From Hyphococcus sp. (GTDB lineage: Bacteria; Pseudomonadota; Alphaproteobacteria; Caulobacterales; Parvularculaceae), in NCBI GenBank assembly GCA_021776335.1, contig JAJFGB010000007.1, positions 62,001 to 126,000 on the forward strand: a DNA stretch of 64,000 nt. Reading direction: 5' to 3'. Each line of letters begins with the position of its first letter. Position 1 is the stretch's first letter. This document shows, in pieces, positions 25,620 through 33,654 of the stretch. Made by a program: the position numbers and the translations under genes. Under the pieces are notes generated by a model. It made no database searches. It was not told the DNA's origin and worked only from the letters and a program-made list of their open reading frames with translations.

Positions 25620-27170
25620 TCAACTTCCCGCGGGCAGGCCCGCGAGTTTTACGCCTTCCAGATAAAGATCCAGCTGCTCAGCTTTTTTCACATAGAAAAG
25701 TTTTTTGCGAACGAAGGCGCTGGAAAAATCCGGACGTTCCGCGAGAAGTTCCTGCGCGGCTTTCCCGGCTTCGTCGGTCCGGCCCAGTAATGCCAGTGCA
25801 ACGGCGCGATGAGCCGTTGTCCAGTATTGTCGGTTTGGAATTTCAGCGGCGCGCTGGGTCCAGTCCAGCGCCCGTTCGAATTGCTGGTCAAAAATCAGCG
25901 CGAGCGCGCCATAGGTAAGAAACGCCCAGCGTTGCGGATCATTAGGGCTGAGGTCAATCGCTTTTTCGAAACCGGTAATCGCTTCATCATAGCGGCCCTC
26001 GAAAGCAAGCGAGTCGGCGAGACCGCAATGGGCTGCCGCAAAAGTCGGATTAAGCCGGATGGCCATTTCATTTTCAACGAGCGCGCTTTGATATTCACAT
26101 CGCGCCAGTTGAACACGTGCTTTTAGCGCATAAAAGACAGCATTCTGATCGTCGATTTCCAGCGCCCTGCAGGTTGCCTGATAAGCCTCCGCCATTGCAT
26201 CGGGTGAAGCTTCGGTTTCCCAGTAAATCATCCCCAGAATAACCGCATAGGCCCACCAGGCATGAGCTTCGCCAAAATCGGGATCAAGCGTGCGTGATTG
26301 ATCGAGAAGCCGCTGCGCTTCGATGTTGTCGTCTGCGGTAAAGCGAAAAAAATGCGCGACGCCGAGGTGATAACAATCCCAGGCGCGTAAATCATGGCGA
26401 TCGGCGCGGAGCGCTTTTTGCCGTTCGGCTGAACCGATTTCCGGCTCCAGGCGCGCCGCAATTGTTTGTGTGATGTCATCCTGCAGCGCGAAGATATCTT
26501 CGATATGACGATCAAACCGGTCGGTCCATTTATGCCCGCCGGTATTGGCGTCAATCAATTGCGCGTTGACCCGGACGCGCTCGCCAGCGCGCTGAACCGA
26601 TCCTTCGACAACGTAATTGGCGCCCAGCTCTGTGCCTACCAGGCGAACGTCACCGGTAACGCCCTTATAGCCGAACGTCGTGTTGCGGGCGATGATGTTG
26701 AGCCAGCGGTGTTTGGATAAAGTGGAAATAATATCCGCAGTGATGCCGTCGGCGAAATATTCCTGGCCAGGATCGCCCGAGAGATTTGCAAATGGCAAAA
26801 TGGCGATCGTTGGTTTTTTGAGCCCCTCCGGCGCGCTCACATGTGGCGCCGCTTGCGATGCAGGGGCGTCGAGATCGCCGACAAAGCGGAAGCCGACGCC
26901 GTGAACCGTTTTAATCAGCCGTTGTTGTTTCCCATCATCACTGAGCGCTTGCCGCAATTTCTTGATGCGGCTCGATAAAGCGGCTTCGGAAACAATGCGC
27001 CCGCCCCAGACTTTTTCATTCAGCTCGTTTTTGGAGACAACGCGGGCGCGATTTTCGATCAGAAAGGCGAGCAGTGAGACGACTTGCGGCTCAAGCGCTA
27101 TCGAGGCGCCGTCTCGGATGAGCTCGAAACGCTCTGGATCAAATAAAAAACTGTCAAAAGAATAGGTCAT
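25620..27170 (-). CDS. CadC/OmpR-type winged-helix regulator with TolB-like and TPR domains
   Basis: A 516-residue regulator. Residues 1-100 form an OmpR/PhoB-type winged helix (SLLAFLIENRARVVSKNEL, RIKKLRQALSDD, IKTVHGVGFRFVG). Residues ~130-260 resemble the FlgO/TolB-N module found in adenylate-cyclase-like proteins (AILPFANLSGDPGQEYFADG). The C-terminal ~250 residues are tetratricopeptide repeats (HCGLADSLAFEGRYDEAITG and similar). No membrane helix is evident, unlike CadC. It is divergent from the small peptide and methyltransferase genes, and paired direct repeats lie in the shared promoter region. Confidence 0.85.
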   Translation of the reverse strand: MTYSFDSFLFDPERFELIRDGASIALEPQVVSLLAFLIENRARVVSKNELNEKVWGGRIVSEAALSSRIKKLRQALSDDGKQQRLIKTVHGVGFRFVGDLDAPASQAAPHVSAPEGLKKPTIAILPFANLSGDPGQEYFADGITADIISTLSKHRWLNIIARNTTFGYKGVTGDVRLVGTELGANYVVEGSVQRAGERVRVNAQLIDANTGGHKWTDRFDRHIEDIFALQDDITQTIAARLEPEIGSAERQKALRADRHDLRAWDCYHLGVAHFFRFTADDNIEAQRLLDQSRTLDPDFGEAHAWWAYAVILGMIYWETEASPDAMAEAYQATCRALEIDDQNAVFYALKARVQLARCEYQSALVENEMAIRLNPTFAAAHCGLADSLAFEGRYDEAITGFEKAIDLSPNDPQRWAFLTYGALALIFDQQFERALDWTQRAAEIPNRQYWTTAHRAVALALLGRTDEAGKAAQELLAERPDFSSAFVRKKLFYVKKAEQLDLYLEGVKLAGLPAGS

Positions 27171-27204
27171 TGCCAGCGTATTTAGGGGGAGTTTCCGGGC
27201 TTTG

Positions 27205-27245
27205 GCCAGACTTTCGGGAAAAGGTCAGGAATTCGCCAGACTTTC
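27205..27245. repeat. Two 11-bp direct repeats 30 bp apart in a divergent promoter region
   Basis: GCCAGACTTTC occurs at 27205-27215 and again at 27235-27245. The 30-bp period is close to three helical turns, so both copies face the same side of DNA. OmpR-type winged helices bind tandem direct repeats, and the gene for one starts at 27170. These are plausible sites for it, controlling itself and the rightward genes. Confidence 0.5.
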
Positions 27246-27338
27246 ATCAAGCCCGCGTCAAGCGCCAGTAGGCGCGGCCGGATATCTCTCATTTCAAGTC
27301 AGGGCCACCCCGGTCCGATGCCAAAATGGAGAGAAAAA

Positions 27339-27428
27339 ATGGCCAGTTCAATCGACAGTCTCGGCGGCTTTTTAGTCACCATCCTCGTTGCCCTCGGCGT
27401 GTTCGTCAGCGTTGCATCGCTGTTTTAG
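27339..27428 (+). CDS. 29-residue single-helix membrane peptide
   Basis: A short frame beginning MASSIDSLGG, continuing as a hydrophobic helix (FLVTILVALGVFVSVASLF) and stopping at TAG 27426-27428. TGGAGAG (27327-27333) gives a good ribosome site six bases before ATG. It lies between the divergent regulator and the methyltransferase, 42 bp ahead of the latter. The ribosome sites of the two genes read almost the same (AAAATGGAGA), which supports real translation and co-expression. Function unknown; small membrane peptides often modulate a transporter or sensor. Confidence 0.55.
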   Translation: MASSIDSLGGFLVTILVALGVFVSVASLF

Positions 27429-27470
27429 ACGCCAGCTCAACTTTTTTAATACCAGAAAATGGAGAAAATC

Positions 27471-28310
27471 ATGACTGCTACCGCCCAACAAATAGAAACA
27501 ATCACAACCCCGAATTTCGATGCGATCAAAGGGAAACAAAAAGCCGCCTGGTCTTCCGGCGATTATTCGGTTGTCGGAACAACGCTGCAAATCGTTGGTG
27601 AAACCTTATGCGAAGCGCTTGATTTGCGCGCCGGCCAGCGCGTCCTCGATGTTGCGGCCGGCAATGGCAATGTGTCACTTGCTGCTGCGCGTTGCTTTTG
27701 TGACGTGACATCAACAGACTACGTTCCGGATTTGCTGGAAAGAGGGCGCGCTCGCGCTGAAGCGGACGGCCTCGACATCACTTTTCGTGAGGCGGATGCT
27801 GAGGCTCTGCCATTCGACGACGGCGCCTTTGATGTTGTGACATCAAGCTTTGGCGTCATGTTCGCGCCTGATCAAGAGACCTCGGCGCACGAACTTCTTC
27901 GCGTTTGCCGTGTCGGCGGTAAGATTGGCCTTGCTAACTGGACGCCTGAGAGTTTCATTGGCCGGTTGTTTAAGGTGATTGGAAAATACGTGCCGCCTGC
28001 GCCAGGCTTGTCTTCGCCTGCAATGTGGGGAACGCGTGAGCACATCTCGACGCTTTTTGGCGATAAAGCCGCACGCATTGATATTGCGGAGCGCAGTTTC
28101 GCATGGCGTTACAAATCCGCCGAGCACTGGCTTGAAGTTTGGCGCGGCATTTACGGACCTTTGCAAAAAGCCTTGGGCAGTTTGAACAATTCGGACCAAC
28201 AGCGGCTTTCAGCGGATCTCATCGCTCTCATCGATGAGTGCAATTCAGCGGAGGATGGGACGATGGTGGTTCACAGCAATTATCTGGAAATCATTGTCAC
28301 CAAGGCATGA
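27471..28310 (+). CDS. Class I SAM-dependent methyltransferase
   Basis: A 279-residue methyltransferase with Rossmann motif I VLDVAAGNGNVSLAAA, an acidic end of strand 2 (TSTDYVPDLLERGRARA), motif II FREADAEALPFDDGAFDVV, and motif III GGKIGLANWTPESF. This is the UbiE/Coq5-like layout for small-molecule methylation. ATG 27471 with GGAGAAAA upstream is preferred over 27459. Substrate unknown. It follows the 29-residue peptide and is closed by two tandem hairpins. Confidence 0.85.
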   Translation: MTATAQQIETITTPNFDAIKGKQKAAWSSGDYSVVGTTLQIVGETLCEALDLRAGQRVLDVAAGNGNVSLAAARCFCDVTSTDYVPDLLERGRARAEADGLDITFREADAEALPFDDGAFDVVTSSFGVMFAPDQETSAHELLRVCRVGGKIGLANWTPESFIGRLFKVIGKYVPPAPGLSSPAMWGTREHISTLFGDKAARIDIAERSFAWRYKSAEHWLEVWRGIYGPLQKALGSLNNSDQQRLSADLIALIDECNSAEDGTMVVHSNYLEIIVTKA

Positions 28311-28356
28311 TGGATTTGTCCATATGACGGGCGCGCTGATGCGTCGGTAAAACGAA

Positions 28357-28404
28357 AAACACCGCGGGCGCGATCAGGTTAGCCGTGCCCGCGGCGTTTC
28401 ATTT
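28357..28404 (+). terminator. Strong stem-loop terminator after the methyltransferase
   Basis: Arms CCGCGGGC (28362-28369) and GCCCGCGG (28387-28394) pair perfectly, and AAAC/GTTT extends the stem past one mismatch. The loop is 17 nt. TTTCATTT follows on the plus strand. Confidence 0.7.
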
Positions 28405-28406
28405 CG

Positions 28407-28444
28407 CTAGCGCCGACACCGCAAAGTAAGCGCGCTAGTCTTTT
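28407..28444 (+). terminator. Second hairpin, tandem with the first
   Basis: CTAGCGC (28407-28413) pairs with GCGCTAG (28432-28438) across an 18-nt loop, and TCTTTTA follows. It may back up the first terminator. Confidence 0.5.
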
Positions 28445-28668
28445 ACTTGGTCGCGGCGCCGTTGCTTCGGGCTGGCAAGGTGAGGGGGGAGCAAGACCCG
28501 ACGCATGGAGGGCGTGCAACATTGCCGCGACATGCAACTTATACGAGCATATCCTTAATGAAAGGTTGCGCAGATAAATCTAAACAATTCTAAGTTGTAT
28601 CTCTTTTAGAGCAAATAGCATTTGCTGAGGCGCTCGGGGGGATTTTTTTCCGCCGCCATCATGGGCCT
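28445..28668. other. Intergenic region between converging transcripts
   Basis: No gene is supported here. The segment from ~28540 to 28625 is AT-rich. It separates the methyltransferase terminators from the 3' end of cutA. I looked for SRP RNA and 6S signatures and found none. Confidence 0.45.
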
Positions 28669-28995
28669 TTATGTTCTTGTGGTTTGCGCGATCCAGTCAA
28701 GAAAGCCGGCGCTTGATCCATCGCGCAGGACGGGCAGGGCGGCCACACAGGGCTCATCCATGGGATGCAGTGAGACAATCTCATCTCTGGCGGCAGGCGC
28801 GGCAGCGGCCGTTGTTTTGACGAAGAGCGGTGTCTCCAGCTTGAATTCAACGGCGCCTTCCCATTCATAAACAGAGCGCATTTCGCCGTGGATATTGACG
28901 CATGCGGCCAGTTTTTTGTCGATCAGCGTTCTGGCGATGCGTGCTGCGGTTTCAGAATTGGGGGCCGTCACATAAAGAAAGACGATATCGCTCAT
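28669..28995 (-). CDS. cutA: Divalent-cation tolerance protein CutA
   Basis: A 108-residue trimeric ferredoxin-like protein. Family marks are KLAACVNIHGEMRSVYEWEG and SLHPMDEPCVAALPVLRDG, ending in a Trp-containing helix FLDWIAQ. CutA proteins bind metals such as copper, but their cellular role is unsettled. Divergent from queC across about 80 bp. Confidence 0.9.
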   Translation of the reverse strand: MSDIVFLYVTAPNSETAARIARTLIDKKLAACVNIHGEMRSVYEWEGAVEFKLETPLFVKTTAAAAPAARDEIVSLHPMDEPCVAALPVLRDGSSAGFLDWIAQTTRT

Positions 28996-29076
28996 ATTGC
29001 AGGCTCCGCCGTCGCGTCCTAAAGGAATTGCCTTTCAACAAAGGCGTTGCAGCGAAAACTGCGCGTAGAGGCAGAA

Positions 29077-29787
29077 ATGCGCAAGCTTAATGATCAAAAC
29101 GCGCTGGTGTTATTTTCCGGTGGACAGGACTCGGCGATCAGCCTTGCCTGGGCGCTTGAGCGCTTTCAGCATGTAGAGACGGTAGGGTTTGATTATGGCC
29201 AGCGTCACGCGATCGAGCTTGGCGCTCGTGACGCTGTGCGGCAGGCGATCACCGAAGCGTTTTCAGATTGGTCGGCACGTCTTGGCAAGGACACGCTGGT
29301 TGACGCGACCGGCCTGCGCGATCTTGGCGAGACCGCCATGACCCATGAGACTGAAATTGTGCTCGCCGATGACGGGCTGCCAACGACTTTTGTGCCGGCC
29401 CGAAATCTTGTTTTCCTGACGCTGGCCGCAGCGCTTGCCTATCGCCGCAATGCAGCCATCCTTGTCGCTGGCATGTGCGAGGCGGATTATTCCGGATACC
29501 CGGATTGCCGTGCGGCGACACTGGCGGCCCAAATGGAGGCGCTGCGGCTCGGCACGGAAACCGATATGCGCCTTGAAACGCCGTTGATGACAATCACCAA
29601 GGCCGAAAGCTGGCGCCTCGCAGAACAACTTGGCGGAGAGACGCTGGTTAACATTGTGAATGAACATAGCCACAGCTGTTATCGCGGTGTGCGCGCCGAA
29701 CGTCACGAATGGGGATATGGTTGCGGCGACTGTCCGGCTTGCGAACTACGCGCGCGCGGCTGGGCCGGCTATCGTGGCAGCGCCTGA
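29077..29787 (+). CDS. queC: 7-cyano-7-deazaguanine synthase QueC
   Basis: Makes preQ0 from 7-carboxy-7-deazaguanine, ammonia and ATP in queuosine synthesis. The PP-loop motif is FSGGQDSAISL near the N terminus. Zinc cysteines lie at the C terminus in SHSCYRG and CGDCPACELRARGW. ATG 29077 with AGAGG upstream is preferred; the frame also opens at TTG 29047. The length of ~236 residues is standard. It leads queC-queE-queD, 3 bp before queE. I saw no preQ1 riboswitch in its short leader. Confidence 0.95.
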   Translation: MRKLNDQNALVLFSGGQDSAISLAWALERFQHVETVGFDYGQRHAIELGARDAVRQAITEAFSDWSARLGKDTLVDATGLRDLGETAMTHETEIVLADDGLPTTFVPARNLVFLTLAAALAYRRNAAILVAGMCEADYSGYPDCRAATLAAQMEALRLGTETDMRLETPLMTITKAESWRLAEQLGGETLVNIVNEHSHSCYRGVRAERHEWGYGCGDCPACELRARGWAGYRGSA

Positions 29788-29790
29788 GCG

Positions 29791-30423
29791 ATGAGTTATT
29801 CTGTAAAGGAACTTTTCTACACGCTGCAGGGCGAAGGCGCCCAGACAGGCCGCCCCGCTGTCTTCTTGCGGTTTTCCGGATGTAATCTCTGGACGGGGCT
29901 GGAGCGCGACCGCGCGGGCGCTGTTTGCAATTTTTGCGATACCGATTTTGTCGGCGTGAACGGCCCTGACGGCGGGAAATTTAAGGACGCCAAAACACTG
30001 GCGGGTGCTGTGGCGGCGGCCTGGTCCCATACTGGCGGGGAACCCTATGTCGTTTGTACAGGCGGCGAACCATTGTTGCAGCTCGATCCGCCGCTGATCG
30101 ACGCCCTGCATGAGGCCGGCTTCAAGATAGCAGTTGAAACTAACGGGACCATCAAGGCGCCCGCCGGAATTGACTGGATATGCGTGTCGCCCAAGGCGGA
30201 TGCGCCGGTTGTGCAACGCGCGGGCAATGAGCTGAAACTTGTCTACCGGCAGGAAAAAGCCTTGCCGGATGATTTTGCTGCGCTTGAATTTGACTTTTTT
30301 TATTTGCAGCCTATGGACGGCCCCTCGCGGAAGGCGCATACCGCCGCCGCAATTGAGTATTGTAAAGCCAACCCGCAATGGCGCTTGAGCCTGCAGACCC
30401 ATAAAGTGTTGGGTATCGCTTAA
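29791..30423 (+). CDS. queE: 7-carboxy-7-deazaguanine synthase QueE
   Basis: A 210-residue radical-SAM enzyme rearranging 6-carboxytetrahydropterin to 7-carboxy-7-deazaguanine. The cluster motif is CX14CX2C (first Cys in SGCNLWTG, the others in CNFCDTD), the variant known from Burkholderia QueE, in place of the standard CX3CX2C. TGGEPLLQLD is the SAM-binding GGE motif. It is coupled to queC upstream; queD follows 34 bp later. Confidence 0.94.
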   Translation: MSYSVKELFYTLQGEGAQTGRPAVFLRFSGCNLWTGLERDRAGAVCNFCDTDFVGVNGPDGGKFKDAKTLAGAVAAAWSHTGGEPYVVCTGGEPLLQLDPPLIDALHEAGFKIAVETNGTIKAPAGIDWICVSPKADAPVVQRAGNELKLVYRQEKALPDDFAALEFDFFYLQPMDGPSRKAHTAAAIEYCKANPQWRLSLQTHKVLGIA

Positions 30424-30457
30424 GTTTCACCTGCGAATTCGTGAGGAGCTTCATCCC

Positions 30458-30814
30458 ATGCGCATTGTTAAGTCGATGAGTTTCGACGCCGCGCATTTTC
30501 TTGACCATGATCCTGACGCGCGTCCCTATGCGCGGCTGCACGGACATTCATTTATGATGGAGGTCGAGATCGAAGGCGAGCCCGCAGCGGACACTGGCTG
30601 GGTTGTAGACTTTGGCGATGTCGCGGAGGCGCTCGAACGGTTGCACGCGACGCTTGATCACCGCCTCCTCAATGAGATTGAAGGGCTGGAACGACCGACA
30701 CTTGAAAATATCTGCCGGTGGGCGGCCAAAGAACTGTCGGAGGATTTTCCAGGGCTGCGCCAGGTTAGAGTCTCGCGTCCATCGAACGGTGAAACCTGTA
30801 TCCACGACGTCTGA
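30458..30814 (+). CDS. queD: 6-carboxytetrahydropterin synthase QueD-type
   Basis: A 118-residue T-fold enzyme expected to convert dihydroneopterin triphosphate to 6-carboxytetrahydropterin, the first QueD-specific step. Zinc histidines are in FDAAHFL and LHGHSF. The usual catalytic Cys four residues before HGH (as in CGRLHGH of E. coli) is Tyr here, in PYARLHGH. Other Cys residues are at NICRW and ETCIHD. AGGAG precedes ATG 30458. Position in a que cluster argues for real function, so either another residue replaces the Cys or the chemistry differs. Confidence 0.88.
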   Translation: MRIVKSMSFDAAHFLDHDPDARPYARLHGHSFMMEVEIEGEPAADTGWVVDFGDVAEALERLHATLDHRLLNEIEGLERPTLENICRWAAKELSEDFPGLRQVRVSRPSNGETCIHDV

Positions 30815-30819
30815 GAGCT

Positions 30820-31464
30820 TTATTCCTGATCGGCAGCGTTCATCCGCGCAATCAGATACTGTGCGTCGCGGCAATAACTTGCTGCAGCGCGATCACACCG
30901 TGACAATGCTTTGTCAAGCTGATCGAGAACGTCATCAATTTCTTCATAAGCGGCAAAGGCGTCGCGTGGTGGCGCGAGATTAAGGCCCTTCTCGCTGACA
31001 TCCAGGCACATGGGTGAAACCGAATAGCGTGTCTTGCCGCCAAGCAACACGTCAAGGTGGCGCTGGTTTTTGCCGATCAGAACGACCGCACGCGGGTCAA
31101 CTTTTTCCAGTGATGCGTCAATGGATAAGCGCAGTTCGTCATAGCTCTCCGCCAGCATGGCGCGCCCGCTTAATTCTTCAATGCTTTTTGCGGAAATGGC
31201 AATTTCACAGGCTTGTTCCAGAATATCGCGGACACGATCGATCGCATAGAGGACGGTCTCGATAGCGGCGAGCGCATCGCGCACCGGCTCGTTTTGGTCT
31301 GGGCCGGGCTGGTCTGCCGCAGGCGCTGAGCTGCGCAATGCGCGGTTTAGACCGCCAGCGACGTCCATCTCCGGCAATGCGGTTTCTTTGTCCTGCTTTT
31401 TGCCGAGCCATCCGGCTAAGGGGCTCTTTTTTGCAGCCAGGGATTTGTTTCCGGCAAAGGCCAC
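30820..31464 (-). CDS. Hypothetical alpha-helical protein
   Basis: A 214-residue cytoplasmic-looking protein I do not recognise. Residues 1-60 are low-complexity and Pro/Ala/Lys-rich. Residues 60-140 form heptad-like helices (ALAAIETVLYAIDRVRDIL, ESYDELRLSIDASLEK). A conserved-looking centre, LIGKNQRHLDVLLGGKTRYS, is followed by a second helical pair ending near the C terminus. The outline recalls flagellar or chemotaxis accessory helices, but there is no firm match. It converges with queD (6 bp apart). Confidence 0.6.
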   Translation of the reverse strand: MAFAGNKSLAAKKSPLAGWLGKKQDKETALPEMDVAGGLNRALRSSAPAADQPGPDQNEPVRDALAAIETVLYAIDRVRDILEQACEIAISAKSIEELSGRAMLAESYDELRLSIDASLEKVDPRAVVLIGKNQRHLDVLLGGKTRYSVSPMCLDVSEKGLNLAPPRDAFAAYEEIDDVLDQLDKALSRCDRAAASYCRDAQYLIARMNAADQE

Positions 31465-31557
31465 GCGTTCTGCTCCTCCAACAAATTGGATAAAGCGACC
31501 CTATCGCCGGCGTTTTTCGACGCCGTTAAGCAAATGATTAAATTTGCACGCCCGCAT

Positions 31558-33654
31558 CTACTTTTTTCCGCCATTTCGCCTGGATTGTGAGCCTTTTCCG
31601 CCCTCTATCCACCAGGCGGCCAGCAATCCGGCGCCAATGATGATGAGCCACACGAGCGGTGGCAGTGCCGGAATATCCTTAACGTTTTCAACCCGCGCGG
31701 CGCTGCGCTCGCGAATGCCAGCCCAGCCGGCGCCGGCGCTGGGGACTGTGTCGCCACGCAATTTTCGCAATGCCGGCAGCGCCACTGCGCTACCGCGGCG
31801 AATGGAAAAAACGCCGCCGCCGGATTGCTCTGTCAGCGGCGCCAGCCCCTTTCGGCTGGATACAACATTTTCAAATTCCGGGGCGGCGGCAAGCCCAACT
31901 GCGCCAATGGCGAATAGATCACCCGAGGTTGCGCGATAGAGCCCGCGTGTTGCATTTTCGATCCGCGCTGAGAATTTCCCTGGCCCTGTCGCCGCGAGTT
32001 CAAGTTCTGTGATATCGCCGCCGGGACCCACGATGCGCACCGGAAGGGGGTCGTTGGCGATCGAGCGGCGTTCAATAATCAGATTGTCTCCCTCGGATCG
32101 CAACGCCAGAGATTCTTCTTCAAGTTCCGGTTCTTTCATGAGCCAATGAGCGATACGGCGCAAAAGTTCTGCATGCGGCCCGCCGCCGTCAAATCCGCGC
32201 GCCCAGAGCCAGACATGGTCGGATAGCAGCAACCCAACACGGCCCTCGCCGATACGGTCCAGGATCAATAATGGCGCATCGCCCGGTCCGGCCATGAGCG
32301 TTTGTCCGCGCAGTTGGGCAACCGGCATGATGCGTAGCCAGCGGCCCCAAAATCCCTGTTCAGGCAGATCGGCCGTAACCGGATGGCGAGCGCCAAGATC
32401 TGTGACCGCTGGCCGGAAAGTTTTTTCGTCCGCGCCGCCAACGGGCGTAGCCGGTAAAATAAATGAAAGATTGCGCCGTGAAGCCAGGCTGAGAGAGCCG
32501 TTATATTCAGGGCCCGCAGCAATCAACACGGCGCCGCCATTGTCGACGAAGCGCGCGATATTATCGAAATGAAACGATGATAAAACACCGCGATAGGTGT
32601 AGCGGTCAAAGATCAGCAGATCGAATTCGCTGAGCTTGTCGATAAAAAGCTCGTCCTGCGGAAAAGGAATAAGTGCGAGTTCGTCAATTGGCGTGCCGTC
32701 ATTCTTCTCAATAGGCCTTAAGATAGTAAAGTGAACGAGATCAACAGCGGGGTCTGATTTTAGCAGGTTACGCCAGACGCGTTCGCCGGGATGGGGTTCA
32801 CCGGAGATAAGCAGCACGCGCAAGCGGTCACGCACGGCGGTGATTGGCAGAACGATGACATTGTTTCGATCGGTCAGTTCACCGTCGCGTGGCTCAACCT
32901 CCAATTCAATGACAGTTTGGCCGGGCCGGTCGAGCGGCGCGTCAAAGCCCGCCTCCAGCCCTAGCGGGACCTGCTGGCGCACAATTTGTTCGCCGTCGAC
33001 GCGCAGCGTCACGATCGCAGAACCGGCCCCGGGCACGGGCTCTTCGTCGGGTCCGAGATCATCGACGCGAAATGAGACCCGCACCGATTGGCGTACGATG
33101 CCGTAGCGCGGGGCGTTAACGAGGCTGATTTTGCGATCAACCTCGCTGTCGCGGCCGGTAACAAAGACATGTACAGGCGCCTCAATGTCCGGCGTTGTTT
33201 CAGCGTCGGCGGCGTCGGTCGCCTGACCGTCCGTAACAATGAAGACGCCGCCTAAACGCGCGCGCGGTGTGTCAGCAAGGACGCCGCGCAAAGCCTCTAT
33301 CGTTCGCGTCTCTTCATCGCCGCCAAATGTTGTAACCCGTAATTCAGTACGCCCCAGCGCTTCGATCTGTTGTGCGAGATCATCAGCTGCCTTTTTGGTT
33401 ACGCTGTCTCGGTCATCGAGCGATTGGCTGGCGCTTTCATCAACGAGCACAACAACAATGTCGTCCAGAGGTGTGCGTTCGGCTTCGCGCAATTGCGGAT
33501 TGGCAAGCAGGGCAACGAGTGCCGCGACTGCGATGAGGCGAAAGGCGCCGCTTTTCCAGTTGCGCCACAGGCTTAAACCCGCAAATAAAAGTGCGGCGAG
33601 CGCCACTATCGTGAAGGCCAATGTGGGCAGCCATGGTTCAAAGACGATGTTCAT
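31558..33654 (-). CDS. Membrane protein with vWA-like and glutamine-amidotransferase-like domains (MoxR cluster)
   Basis: A 698-residue inner-membrane protein with two N-terminal helices (~10-28 and ~38-52). A von Willebrand A-like region follows with the MIDAS-type string VLVDESASQS near residue 70. The periplasmic centre includes a class I GATase-like stretch (RVLLISGEPHPGERVW onward) and a helix near the C terminus (PPLVWLIIIGAGLLAAWW). It is the last gene of the leftward MoxR-DUF58-DUF4159 cluster and overlaps the DUF4159 gene by 4 bp. Such clusters are thought to assemble or insert metal into periplasmic proteins, or act in envelope stress; the client here is unknown. Confidence 0.75.
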   Translation of the reverse strand: MNIVFEPWLPTLAFTIVALAALLFAGLSLWRNWKSGAFRLIAVAALVALLANPQLREAERTPLDDIVVVLVDESASQSLDDRDSVTKKAADDLAQQIEALGRTELRVTTFGGDEETRTIEALRGVLADTPRARLGGVFIVTDGQATDAADAETTPDIEAPVHVFVTGRDSEVDRKISLVNAPRYGIVRQSVRVSFRVDDLGPDEEPVPGAGSAIVTLRVDGEQIVRQQVPLGLEAGFDAPLDRPGQTVIELEVEPRDGELTDRNNVIVLPITAVRDRLRVLLISGEPHPGERVWRNLLKSDPAVDLVHFTILRPIEKNDGTPIDELALIPFPQDELFIDKLSEFDLLIFDRYTYRGVLSSFHFDNIARFVDNGGAVLIAAGPEYNGSLSLASRRNLSFILPATPVGGADEKTFRPAVTDLGARHPVTADLPEQGFWGRWLRIMPVAQLRGQTLMAGPGDAPLLILDRIGEGRVGLLLSDHVWLWARGFDGGGPHAELLRRIAHWLMKEPELEEESLALRSEGDNLIIERRSIANDPLPVRIVGPGGDITELELAATGPGKFSARIENATRGLYRATSGDLFAIGAVGLAAAPEFENVVSSRKGLAPLTEQSGGGVFSIRRGSAVALPALRKLRGDTVPSAGAGWAGIRERSAARVENVKDIPALPPLVWLIIIGAGLLAAWWIEGGKGSQSRRNGGKK

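Noticed and set aside
28996-29076. preQ1 riboswitch before queC
   Set aside because: The short leader has a small AAAGG/CCTTT stem, but I could not find the conserved preQ1-I or preQ1-II core.
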